Of a DNA stretch of 64,000 nt, positions 35,427-41,453 are shown piece by piece (the first letter of the stretch is position 1; each line of letters opens with the position of its first letter). Source of the stretch: an uncultured Pelagibacteraceae bacterium (GTDB lineage: Bacteria > Pseudomonadota > Alphaproteobacteria > Pelagibacterales > Pelagibacteraceae); assembly GCA_902552475.1 (NCBI GenBank), contig CACDJC010000002.1:1-64000 (forward strand). Direction: 5' to 3'. The position numbers and the translations under genes are program-made. The notes beneath the pieces are model-generated. The model searched no databases. It was not told where the DNA came from and saw nothing but the letters and a program-made list of their open reading frames with translations.

Positions 35427-36332
35427 ATGTCTGATTTAAAAAATCCAAAAATAGCTATTCCTATAGTTTTATTTGCAGGAATACTTTGGTCATTTGGCCC
35501 TTATGTTGTAAGACATATAGATCAACCAGATACAGTTCCTTGGCAATATCTATTTACACGAGGTTTGGTGATTTTTTTTCTTTTAAATATTTATTTATTT
35601 TTAGAAGAGGGCATTAAATTTTATAAAAATTATCTTAAAGTTGGAGTTTCAGGTCTAATAGGAGGAATAGGACTTGGAACTGCAATGATAACTTTTATTT
35701 GGTCGATAACAAATACTACAGCTGCAGTTACATTGTTATGCTTAGCAGCAATGCCTTTTATTACAGCTTTACTAAGTTTTTTATTTCTAAAGGAAAAAAT
35801 TTCTTTAACAGTGTGGATATCAATAATTGTTGCTGCCTTTGGTATAACAGTTATGGCATATGATAATACTGCACAAAATTCTTTACCAGGGCTTATTTTT
35901 GGACTTATTTCTGCATTAGGTTTTTCAATATTTTCTGTATCTTTAAGATGGAGAAAAGAAACTCCTAAATTTACAACAGTAGCTATAGCAGGACTTTTTT
36001 GTTTTTTATTTTCAGCAGTAATGATGTCTAGTAGCGGAGCAAATTTTTTATCTTCTGGAAAAAATGAAGCTTTATTTGCAACTCATGGAACTTTAGTTTG
36101 CCTAGGTTTAATTTTGTACTCAATCGGATCAAAAAATATTCCTGCTGCTGATCTTACCTTGCTTTCTTTAACAGAAGTCATAGGTGGAATATTCTGGGTT
36201 TGGTTGCCATGGTTAGGGATTAATGAAATACCTTCAACAAATACTATAATTGGAGGTTTTTTTATTTTTATATCTATATTTTATTATAGCTTGATTATGC
36301 AATCTAATAGAAGATTTATTGGTTTAAATTAA
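35427..36332 (+). CDS. DMT-superfamily transporter (EamA domains)
   Basis: A 301-residue EamA-type carrier with ten predicted helices in two repeats. The first repeat ends in FLFLKEKISLTVWISIIVAA and the second has LTLLSLTEVIGGIFWVWLPW, the standard signature. It faces the same way as the amidinotransferase that follows 42 bases later, so export of a product is conceivable but not shown. It is a separate paralogue from those at 5.5 and 62.5 kb. Confidence 0.82.
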   Translation: MSDLKNPKIAIPIVLFAGILWSFGPYVVRHIDQPDTVPWQYLFTRGLVIFFLLNIYLFLEEGIKFYKNYLKVGVSGLIGGIGLGTAMITFIWSITNTTAAVTLLCLAAMPFITALLSFLFLKEKISLTVWISIIVAAFGITVMAYDNTAQNSLPGLIFGLISALGFSIFSVSLRWRKETPKFTTVAIAGLFCFLFSAVMMSSSGANFLSSGKNEALFATHGTLVCLGLILYSIGSKNIPAADLTLLSLTEVIGGIFWVWLPWLGINEIPSTNTIIGGFFIFISIFYYSLIMQSNRRFIGLN

Positions 36333-36374
36333 TATTTTATGGAAAGAACTGATCATAATATTATAAAAAATTAA

Positions 36375-37487
36375 ATGTCAGATAAAGTAATTGTAAATAG
36401 CTGGAATGAATGGGACCCATTAAAACACGTAATAGTAGGACGTGCTGACGGAACTTGTATTCCAGCACCAGAACCTGCTTTAGATGCAAAAGTTCCAGAG
36501 GATAGCGACATGAGAGGTCAATTTGGTCCAAGAACAAAAGATACAGTAGATAAAGCAAATGAACTTTTAGATAACTTTTCGTCAATGCTTGAAAAACGTG
36601 GAATTAAAGTTGATAGACCAACACCTTTAGATTTTAATCAACCCACCTCAACACCAGACTGGAAAACAGAAACAATGTTTGGGTGTATGCCCCCAAGAGA
36701 TGTCTTGCTAACAGTTGGAAATGAAATTTTAGAAGCAACTATGAGTTATAGATGTAGATGGTTTGAATATCTTTGTTACAGACCATTATTAAAACAGTAT
36801 TATAATGAGGATCCTAACATGAGACATGAATCTGCTCCCAAACCAAGACTAACTGATGCAGATTATAGAAAAGATTATTTATCAGATAAAATTGGTGTGC
36901 AAAAAAGACTAGAATGGACTGAGCAAAAATATTTTGTAACAACAGAGGAAGAACCTTTGTTTGATGCGGCTGATATTTTAAGATTTGGAAAAGATTTAGT
37001 AGTTCAGCATGGATTTACAACAAATCTTCAAGGAATTGATTGGATTAAAAGACACTATAAAGACCACAGAGTTCACGCAGTAAATTTTCCAGGAGATCCT
37101 TATCCAATTCATATTGATGCAACTTTTACACCAATTAAAGAAGGTTTGATAATCAATAACCCCCAAAGAAGATTGCCTAAAGAACAAAGAAAACTTTTCG
37201 AAGATAACGGATGGGAAATAGTAGATAGTGCACAACCATCTCATAATGAACCACCTCCACTATGTTATTCTTCAACGTGGTTATCTATGAATGTGCTTGT
37301 CCTTGATCCAAAAACAGTTTGTGTTGAAAAAAGTGAAATTTATCAAGCAGAACAGTTAGATAAATTGGGAATGGAAGTTGTGCCTGTTGAACTCAGAGAT
37401 GCCTATGCTTTTGGAGGAGGTCTGCATTGTTGTACAGCTGATGTATATAGAGAGGGAAAATTAGAAGATTATTTTCCCAAACAATGA
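36375..37487 (+). CDS. Glycine amidinotransferase-like enzyme (AGAT family)
   Basis: A 370-residue enzyme of the arginine:glycine amidinotransferase family. It opens VNSWNEWDPLKHVIVGRADG; MFGCMPPRDVLLTVGNEILE and FEYLCYRPLLKQYY follow. The catalytic triad regions are visible: Asp in PLFDAADILRFGKDL, His in PIHIDATFTP, and the nucleophilic cysteine C352 in AFGGGLHCCTADVYR. It would move the amidino group of arginine to an amine such as glycine (giving guanidinoacetate) or an inosamine. Length and motifs are full. The acceptor is not known. Confidence 0.87.
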   Translation: MSDKVIVNSWNEWDPLKHVIVGRADGTCIPAPEPALDAKVPEDSDMRGQFGPRTKDTVDKANELLDNFSSMLEKRGIKVDRPTPLDFNQPTSTPDWKTETMFGCMPPRDVLLTVGNEILEATMSYRCRWFEYLCYRPLLKQYYNEDPNMRHESAPKPRLTDADYRKDYLSDKIGVQKRLEWTEQKYFVTTEEEPLFDAADILRFGKDLVVQHGFTTNLQGIDWIKRHYKDHRVHAVNFPGDPYPIHIDATFTPIKEGLIINNPQRRLPKEQRKLFEDNGWEIVDSAQPSHNEPPPLCYSSTWLSMNVLVLDPKTVCVEKSEIYQAEQLDKLGMEVVPVELRDAYAFGGGLHCCTADVYREGKLEDYFPKQ

Positions 37488-37522
37488 TATGAATAGTTTC
37501 GAATCAAAAATAAGGAGAAAAT

Positions 37523-37582
37523 ATGGAAGTATTAATTGTTATCGCAGCTGCGGCTTGGATTTACACAACTTACATACAATAG
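37523..37582 (+). CDS. 19-residue hydrophobic micropeptide with strong ribosome-binding site
   Basis: The frame encodes MEVLIVIAAAAWIYTTYIQ. An AAGGAG lies five bases before the ATG, a much better Shine-Dalgarno than most genes here. The product is one short membrane-spanning segment with no charged C-terminal tail. It begins 35 bases after the amidinotransferase and is probably on its transcript. I know no family for it; a membrane micropeptide is the natural reading, but a chance frame cannot be excluded without expression or conservation data. Confidence 0.5.
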   Translation: MEVLIVIAAAAWIYTTYIQ

Positions 37583-37603
37583 AAAAATTTAAAATTTTAT
37601 AAA

Positions 37604-37831
37604 TTAGCTTGGGTTTTTTTTTAAAAACTCTATGTATCTTAAAACTTCATAAAATTTTTCATCCTCTATATCTTTATAACTTGCGTTAAATTTATTTTTT
37701 ATACATATTGCTACATGTGCATAAGGGTTTCTTCCTTTGGGATGGTTAGGGTGATCTGGTAGCTGACCTTGTAAATAATCGCCAGCTTCCTGAATAATTT
37801 TCCAGAGTTTACTTGCGTTTTCTGGCGTCAT
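37604..37831 (-). CDS. 75-residue protein, apparent integration target (intact copy)
   Basis: The product starts MTPENASKLWKIIQEAGDYL and continues with GRNPYAHVAICIKNKFNAS, YKDIEDEKFYEVLRYIEFL. The second half recalls the helical C-terminal domain seen in some phage antirepressor-type proteins (NPY...F..SYKDI....F), a tentative resemblance only. The first 51 bases of codons 3-20 recur, nearly identical, at 39.73 and 41.20 kb, where both copies stop after GDYL. This is the only complete copy. The pattern suggests that mobile segments integrate in this gene and replace its 5' end. Confidence 0.7.
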   Translation of the reverse strand: MTPENASKLWKIIQEAGDYLQGQLPDHPNHPKGRNPYAHVAICIKNKFNASYKDIEDEKFYEVLRYIEFLKKNPS

Positions 37832-37844
37832 TAACCCTCAAAAC

Positions 37845-37874
37845 TTGATTTATCTCTTTTGTATCTAGTTTGTA
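37845..37874 (+). repeat. Cargo-flanking repeat K0, left copy
   Basis: Thirty bases beginning TTGATTTATCTCTTTTG are identical to 39575-39604. The unit contains CTAG, and the sequence just after continues with a second TATCTAG, giving paired CTAG sites. It lies 14 bases upstream of the intact target gene start (minus strand), so it may be promoter or operator sequence as well as a recombination relic. Confidence 0.75.
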
Positions 37875-37899
37875 TCTAGTTATCCTATAAAATCCCATA

Positions 37900-38178
37900 T
37901 TATGAAATGCCTGCAATTAAAATACAAAGTAAGATAATTAACATTAAAGGTAAGTTAATAATATTAACAAAATCCCACCATAAAATACTTAAAATACCCT
38001 CTCCATCTTTTTTCTTAGTCTTTTTTTTATTTTTCTTTTTATTTGTATTCGCAAAGTAAAATAATAAAAAAGCTAATATAATTAACAAATAAGTTTGACC
38101 ATCAGTTAAACCAAATGCATAACCAATTTTCATTAGGTAGATAAATACTACAAGTACAAAAGCAAATAAAATTACCAT
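37900..38178 (-). CDS. Small lysine-rich membrane protein (island cargo)
   Basis: A 92-residue protein with two N-terminal hydrophobic helices, a highly basic loop (NKKKNKKKTKKKDGEG) and a C-terminal hydrophobic helix (INLPLMLIILLCILIAGI). No family is recognised. It is the last of five minus-strand genes in the first putative element. A short leader frame beginning with a copy of the MKKLLGIVVL signal start overlaps its ATG, which may couple or attenuate translation. Confidence 0.55.
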   Translation of the reverse strand: MVILFAFVLVVFIYLMKIGYAFGLTDGQTYLLIILAFLLFYFANTNKKKNKKKTKKKDGEGILSILWWDFVNIINLPLMLIILLCILIAGIS

Positions 38179-38216
38179 ATTTTAAACAGAACCACGATCC
38201 CTAAAAGTTTTTTCAT
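38172..38216 (-). pseudogene. Orphan signal-peptide start (MKKLLGIVVL), copy 1
   Basis: A 33-base segment (38187-38219) is identical to the start of the secreted-protein gene at 39064-39096. Here it opens a 14-residue frame, MKKLLGIVVLFKIW, that ends inside the next gene's first codons. It looks like the surviving 5' end of a lost paralogue or a recombined signal-peptide cassette. Confidence 0.6.
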
Positions 38217-38219
38217 TAT

Positions 38220-38543
38220 TTATTCTAAACAGTTAATACAAGTTTTGTCACCAATTTTAGCCAATCTTGCAAAAGCAGTATTGCTTTCACTATCACAAAC
38301 TTTACAAAAAAATTCATTTAGCTCTAGCTTATCATCAAATTCCTCTGCTGAAATTTTAAATCTTTCAATCACTTCAGTTTTATTTAATCCACCAGAAATA
38401 TGAACTTTATTAATATGAGATACCCAAAATATATAATAGTATTGTTCTTCATGGTGTGGTTGCTTGTCTACCTTAGTAATACACGTTAGATTTTTAACAG
38501 CTCCATGGATTAGAGGATCAGCATTTTTATAAGAGAGTGACAT
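38220..38543 (-). CDS. Hypothetical protein with paired cysteines (island cargo)
   Basis: A 107-residue protein. The C-terminal half has CKVC (FFCKVCDSESNTAFARL) and CINC (GDKTCINCLE), a spacing typical of a zinc-binding ribbon. The N-terminal half has NLTCITKVDKQPHHEEQYY and FWVSHINKVHISGG with no recognised domain. It abuts the downstream end of the next cargo gene with no gap. A zinc-binding regulator or adaptor is possible; nothing more can be said. Confidence 0.6.
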   Translation of the reverse strand: MSLSYKNADPLIHGAVKNLTCITKVDKQPHHEEQYYYIFWVSHINKVHISGGLNKTEVIERFKISAEEFDDKLELNEFFCKVCDSESNTAFARLAKIGDKTCINCLE

Positions 38544-38774
38544 TTAATTTAATTTAACAGCATCTTCTAGATCCCATTCCCATCTTTTAATTGATTTTTT
38601 ATTTGGATTTTCTGAAAGTTTTGCCTCAATAAAATCTTTTTTAATTCTTACTTTTATTAGTATTGAGATATCTTTAGGAAAATTATCTATTAATTTAGGT
38701 ATCTGATTATCAAATTCTTGGAGCGATATTCTTTTATCAAAGTAAGCTAAAAGTTTTCTACATCTTTTCTTCAT
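38544..38774 (-). CDS. Hypothetical basic protein (island cargo)
   Basis: A 76-residue, strongly charged, helix-rich protein (KLLAYFDKRISLQEFDNQIP, then ISILIKVRIKKDFIEAKL and a final RWEWDLEDAVKLN). No family is recognised. Its start overlaps the end of the secreted-protein gene by 17 bases and its stop abuts the next start, so it lies in a tightly packed cargo operon. Real coding is supported by that packing. Confidence 0.55.
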   Translation of the reverse strand: MKKRCRKLLAYFDKRISLQEFDNQIPKLIDNFPKDISILIKVRIKKDFIEAKLSENPNKKSIKRWEWDLEDAVKLN

Positions 38775-39093
38775 ATCCCCAAAATTTTCCTTGATTATTT
38801 GTACCTGTGCTTTTCCATGTACCTTTTATTTTGTTCGAAAAATAAGACCTTGAACCTTTCATTATAAATACTGAGTTACTAATATTAATATAAACCTTAT
38901 TACCATTACTGGTGTAAGAACATCCGCTGCCAAAGGTACCAAATACGTTGCAAAAATTTCCACCTAGAAGTTGAATTTTATATGCTGATCCATCATCAAG
39001 TTCTACATTCCAAATTACATTTAAATCTTTTGCATAAGAATTATTGCTAATTAACAATAAACCCAGAACCACGATCCCTAAAAGTTTTTTCAT
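38758..39093 (-). CDS. Small secreted protein with MKKLLGIVVLG signal (island cargo)
   Basis: A 111-residue protein. The signal peptide is MKKLLGIVVLGLLLISNNSY ending at AKD; the mature part has two cysteines (NFCNVFGTFGSGC) that may form a disulfide and a beta-rich pattern with ending KGTWKSTGTNNQGKFWGY. It looks like a small lipocalin-like or sugar-binding secreted protein, but no family is recognised. The DNA for the first 11 residues occurs twice more in this window as orphan fragments. Confidence 0.65.
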   Translation of the reverse strand: MKKLLGIVVLGLLLISNNSYAKDLNVIWNVELDDGSAYKIQLLGGNFCNVFGTFGSGCSYTSNGNKVYINISNSVFIMKGSRSYFSNKIKGTWKSTGTNNQGKFWGYEEKM

Positions 39094-39096
39094 TAT

Positions 39097-39519
39097 CTAA
39101 TCTTTATCAAAAAGAGAGTCTCCACCAATTGTTTCTTCTTCTTTTTGCTTAATCTTTTGTCTTTCATATTGATCTGACATATTTAGTATATGTCTCATCA
39201 TAGTTCCAATATAAGGCTCAAATTCATTTTCAGTAGCCTCTTCCCACATTTCTTCAAATCTCAGGTCAATATACTTTGAGTCTGCATTTTTATTTTTTGA
39301 TAGTCTTATTGCTTTCATCATAATGGCTCGATCATGTTTTTTTGAAGAAACTTCTTTATCTATATTTAGGTATATTTTTTTTTCATTAGATTTAAGTAAT
39401 GTTTTAAATTCTTTTTCGGCATTCATGAATAGGATATCACATTCTGAATTCCAATATTTCTTAGATTTTTTAAGTTTTAAAAACCAATTTTTAAAGTTTG
39501 CAAATAGTGATTTATCCAT
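39097..39519 (-). CDS. Hypothetical protein (island cargo, first gene)
   Basis: A 140-residue soluble, charged, mostly helical protein: FANFKNWFLKLKKSKKYW, ECDILFMNAEKEFKTLLKS, then IDLRFEEMWEEATENEFEPY and a tail ending GGDSLFDKD. No family is recognised. It is the first gene transcribed in the element; the conserved leader and K0 repeat lie just upstream, starting seven bases before its ATG. Three bases separate it from the secreted-protein gene. Confidence 0.6.
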   Translation of the reverse strand: MDKSLFANFKNWFLKLKKSKKYWNSECDILFMNAEKEFKTLLKSNEKKIYLNIDKEVSSKKHDRAIMMKAIRLSKNKNADSKYIDLRFEEMWEEATENEFEPYIGTMMRHILNMSDQYERQKIKQKEEETIGGDSLFDKD

Positions 39520-39525
39520 AACCCA

Positions 39526-39604
39526 AGACTAACAAATCCTGAACCATGAGTCTATTTGCTTGAAATATGACTATTTGATTTATCTCTTTTGTATCTAGTT
39601 TGTA
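39526..39604 (-). repeat. Cargo leader plus K0 repeat, right copy
   Basis: This 79-base module precedes the cargo operon. Its first part (AACAAATCCTGAAC, then GAGTCTATTTGCTT, CTATTTGATTTATCT) is shared with 40995-41047, in front of the other cargo. CTATTTG occurs twice, 19-20 bases apart, in both leaders. The last 30 bases equal 37845-37874. It is probably the cargo promoter/operator region. Confidence 0.7.
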
Positions 39605-39729
39605 ATGTAGTTTTTTAATTAAATTAATGAATCTTTTAGCGATTTATTTCAAACTAACTTTTTAATATCCGCATAAGTACTTTAGTTTAATGCAGTTTAA
39701 TGTGGAATAATGTGTCCCTCTATTCCCGC
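39605..39729. repeat. Iteron spacer D1 (part of a 338-base gene-free stretch)
   Basis: Between the K0 repeat and the truncated target copy lie TCCGCATAA (39668-39676) and three 10-bp iterons at 39684-39713: AGTTTAATGC, AGTTTAATGT, GGAATAATGT. The second element has the same layout with different iterons (TAGTGTGARG type). Such arrays next to a junction resemble arm-type binding sites of a tyrosine recombinase or its directionality factor. No gene is seen here. Confidence 0.5.
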
Positions 39730-39788
39730 AAATAATCACCAGCTTCCTGAATAATTTTCCAGAGTTTACTTGCGTTTTCTTTGTTCAC
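39720..39788 (-). pseudogene. Truncated copy 1 of the target gene 5' end
   Basis: From a possible GTG start the frame reads MNKENASKLWKIIQEAGDYL, then RE and stop. DNA at 39730-39780 matches 37773-37823 of the intact gene with a single mismatch in 51 bases, then similarity ends abruptly at the AAATAATC boundary. It is interpreted as the displaced original 5' end left after insertion of the first element. Confidence 0.7.
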
Positions 39789-39805
39789 ACACTCACTTTT
39801 CTTGT

Positions 39806-39838
39806 TTTATCTCAATCTGGCCTAGTCTGTGGCATAGT
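39806..39838 (+). repeat. Cargo-flanking repeat K1, left copy
   Basis: Begins TTTATCTC and includes AATCTGGCCTAGTCTG and GGCATAGT; 25 bases (39814-39838) are identical to 41056-41080. A nearby TATAAAATCCCATA block is also shared with the K0 region at 37886-37899, showing that both left ends derive from one ancestor. Confidence 0.75.
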
Positions 39839-39857
39839 ATTTTATAAAATCCCATAA

Positions 39858-40988
39858 CTAATTAATATTTAGTATATTTTTTTTAAAAATTTCTAAAGCC
39901 TTGTCAAAATCACAATCTATATATTTGAAGATATAATCATCATCATTTTCCTCCTCATCTCTATTTACTACTCCTACATCATAAAGTGATGGTGTATAAT
40001 AATTCCAACGATAAAAAGGTGATCGAAAATTATCTTTTTTGCTTTCAACAATTAATTTCGCAAAATCTTTAACAATTTGTTTAAAAAACTTATCAAGATT
40101 TACTATATTATTATCAGACCAACTGCCTGTATTTTCGTAATATTTATATTTGTAGTGCACACGTGCTTCACCAAATATAACACGACCCCAATTAAATTTG
40201 ATAAATGCTGAATCTATATCAGAGGCATGTGGAGATCTACCCATCCAATTTTTCTTTTTGTTCCAATAATTTAATTGTTTTTCATGATGTTGTTTAGATT
40301 GTTTGATTTTTTCAGGATTATTTGGTGGTGATATTACAACTAAAATTTCTATCAAATTTCCGTAATGATCACTTTTAAACTTTGCGCTTAAATCTTCTGT
40401 GTTTTCATAAAAATTAATAAAATCAAACTTCTTTAAGCTTTTAACAAGTTTAACAATATTTTTTCTAAAGTTTTTTTCTTGGAAATTTACAAATTTTTTT
40501 ATGATCTTTTTATCTTCAGTTTCTCTTTTAATTTGCTCGTCTTTTTCCTTTTGAGATGATTTAAGCTCATTTTCTAATAATGAGTCTAAATCAAACTCAG
40601 ATTCGATGAATTCCTTTTCTTTCTTTAATTTATTTTTCTCTAACTCTTTGAGTTGCTTTGGATTAGGTTTTAATAAAATTTCCTTTTTTATACAATGTTC
40701 GGAGATTATATCTTCAACTTTAAAGAGTAATTCAGCATACTCCATTTCAAAAAACTCTCTATTTTTCTGATATCTGTTTGAAGATAATTTTTTATGAATG
40801 TGTTTTTCCATGTAATCAATATCATCAACTAAAAAAGTTGCATGTGGTTTAAACTTACCAAGAGTACCAGTGGCACTGTTTAATTCCTTTATTCTTTCAG
40901 TAATCGTTCTAGATGTTTTTCCGATTTTAAAGAGATTTTTTTTCTGTTCAGAATTACTAACTATATAAATCAAACCATACTTAGACAT
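39858..40988 (-). CDS. T5orf172 (GIY-YIG-like) domain protein (island cargo)
   Basis: A 376-residue protein. Residues about 4-95 match the T5orf172/Mug113 GIY-YIG-fold domain: GLIYIVSNSEQKKNLFKIGK, TSRTITERIKELNSATGT, MEKHIHKKLSSNRYQKN, REFFEMEY. A charged coiled-coil-like linker (about 110-180) follows, then an uncharacterised C-terminal domain with HHEKQLNYWNKKKNWMGR and PFYRWNYYTPSLYD. Domains of this kind occur in phage and mobile-element proteins and are suspected nucleases. A role in defence or element upkeep is possible but unproven. Confidence 0.75.
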   Translation of the reverse strand: MSKYGLIYIVSNSEQKKNLFKIGKTSRTITERIKELNSATGTLGKFKPHATFLVDDIDYMEKHIHKKLSSNRYQKNREFFEMEYAELLFKVEDIISEHCIKKEILLKPNPKQLKELEKNKLKKEKEFIESEFDLDSLLENELKSSQKEKDEQIKRETEDKKIIKKFVNFQEKNFRKNIVKLVKSLKKFDFINFYENTEDLSAKFKSDHYGNLIEILVVISPPNNPEKIKQSKQHHEKQLNYWNKKKNWMGRSPHASDIDSAFIKFNWGRVIFGEARVHYKYKYYENTGSWSDNNIVNLDKFFKQIVKDFAKLIVESKKDNFRSPFYRWNYYTPSLYDVGVVNRDEEENDDDYIFKYIDCDFDKALEIFKKNILNIN

Positions 40989-40994
40989 ATTTTA

Positions 40995-41080
40995 AGATTA
41001 ACAAATCCTGAACTGAGAGTCTATTTGCTTTGAAAATAGCTATTTGATTTATCTAAATCTGGCCTAGTCTGTGGCATAGT
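40995..41080 (-). repeat. Cargo leader plus K1 repeat, right copy
   Basis: This 86-base module lies just upstream of the T5orf172 gene start. Its leader part aligns with 39526-39574 (shared AACAAATCCTGAAC, GAGTCTATTTGCTT, CTATTTGATTTATCT), and its end is the second copy of K1. The same order, leader then K repeat, occurs before both cargo units, so it is probably their promoter/operator. Confidence 0.7.
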
Positions 41081-41198
41081 TTTTTGCTTAAATTGATGAG
41101 TCTTTAAGCAATTTATTTTTGGTGAAAATTAAATTGTCCGCATAACTAGTGTGAAGTAGTGTGAGGTAGTGTCAGGTAGGTTGTACCACTAGCACCCC
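41081..41198. repeat. Iteron spacer D2 (part of a 465-base gene-free stretch)
   Basis: Contains a small inverted repeat (GCTTAAA at 41086, TTTAAGC at 41103), TCCGCATAA (41137-41145) and three perfect-period 10-bp iterons at 41147-41176 (TAGTGTGAAG, TAGTGTGAGG, TAGTGTCAGG), followed by a partial fourth. The layout mirrors D1. No coding frame is convincing. Confidence 0.5.
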
Positions 41199-41257
41199 AA
41201 ATAATCGCCAGCTTCCTGAATAATTTTCCAGAGTTTCTGCGAGTTTTCTGGCGTCAT
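41189..41257 (-). pseudogene. Truncated copy 2 of the target gene 5' end
   Basis: The frame reads MTPENSQKLWKIIQEAGDYL, then GC and stop. DNA at 41199-41236 is identical to 37773-37810 of the intact gene over 38 bases, and similarity again ends at AAATAATC. The start codon and the MTPEN N terminus are kept, with changes at codons 6-7. This would be the oldest, original 5' end of the target gene. Confidence 0.7.
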
Positions 41258-41274
41258 AACTACTAAAACTTTGT

Positions 41275-41309
41275 TTTATCTCGAAAGTCTCTAGTCTGGA
41301 CACTAGTTT
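41275..41309 (+). repeat. K-type repeat K2 (unpaired)
   Basis: Begins TTTATCTCGAAAGTCT and continues with CTAGTCTGGACACTAG, an imperfect dyad (CTAGT-N-T-NN-A-N-ACTAG). It holds the position of K0 and K1 relative to its target-gene copy but has no partner, as expected if it is the original upstream region of the target gene. The following bases to about 41332 show nothing else clear. Confidence 0.5.
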
Positions 41310-41453
41310 AGACTAAATAAATAAAGAAATCACTAATAAAAAATAAAGGATCGCTGCTCTAGTTTTGGATTCAAAAATGGGCCTTTTCCTGGATTTGTGG
41401 GTTGTGGATAATTATTCCAATCTTCGTTTTTTTTCCCTAAAATTAAGTAATAA

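Larger units (their letters stand above)
37773..39729. mobile_element. Putative integrase-less integrative element, copy 1 (1.96 kb)
   Basis: The segment lies between the intact target gene start (AAATAATC at 37773) and a second copy of the same sequence at 39730. It holds five small genes on the minus strand and a pair of identical 30-base repeats (37845-37874 and 39575-39604) on both sides of the cargo. Next to the second junction are 10-bp iterons. The model, an inference, is site-specific insertion in the target gene, with the element supplying a new promoter and N terminus. No recombinase is encoded, so a helper enzyme would be needed. Confidence 0.45.
39730..41198. mobile_element. Putative integrase-less integrative element, copy 2 (1.47 kb)
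   Basis: The same architecture as copy 1: bounded by the AAATAATC junctions at 39730 and 41199, with one cargo gene (T5orf172 domain) flanked by 33-base repeats that differ at one position (39806-39838 and 41048-41080), and iterons beside the right junction. Its flanking repeat differs from that of copy 1, so each element carries its own matched pair. No recombinase is present. Insertion order is inferred: this element first, copy 1 later. Confidence 0.45.

Noticed and set aside
37583..37603. AT-only palindrome after the micropeptide as a terminator.
   Set aside because: AAATTTAAAATTT is weak and common in such AT-rich spacers; no GC stem.
39684..41176. The iteron arrays could look like a small CRISPR.
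   Set aside because: Repeat period is 10 bases with no spacers, only three units each, and no cas genes.
37604..41330. Integron-type cassette array.
   Set aside because: No integrase, no attC-like long imperfect palindromes and no 7-bp cassette core; several genes per unit and insertion in a coding sequence fit poorly.
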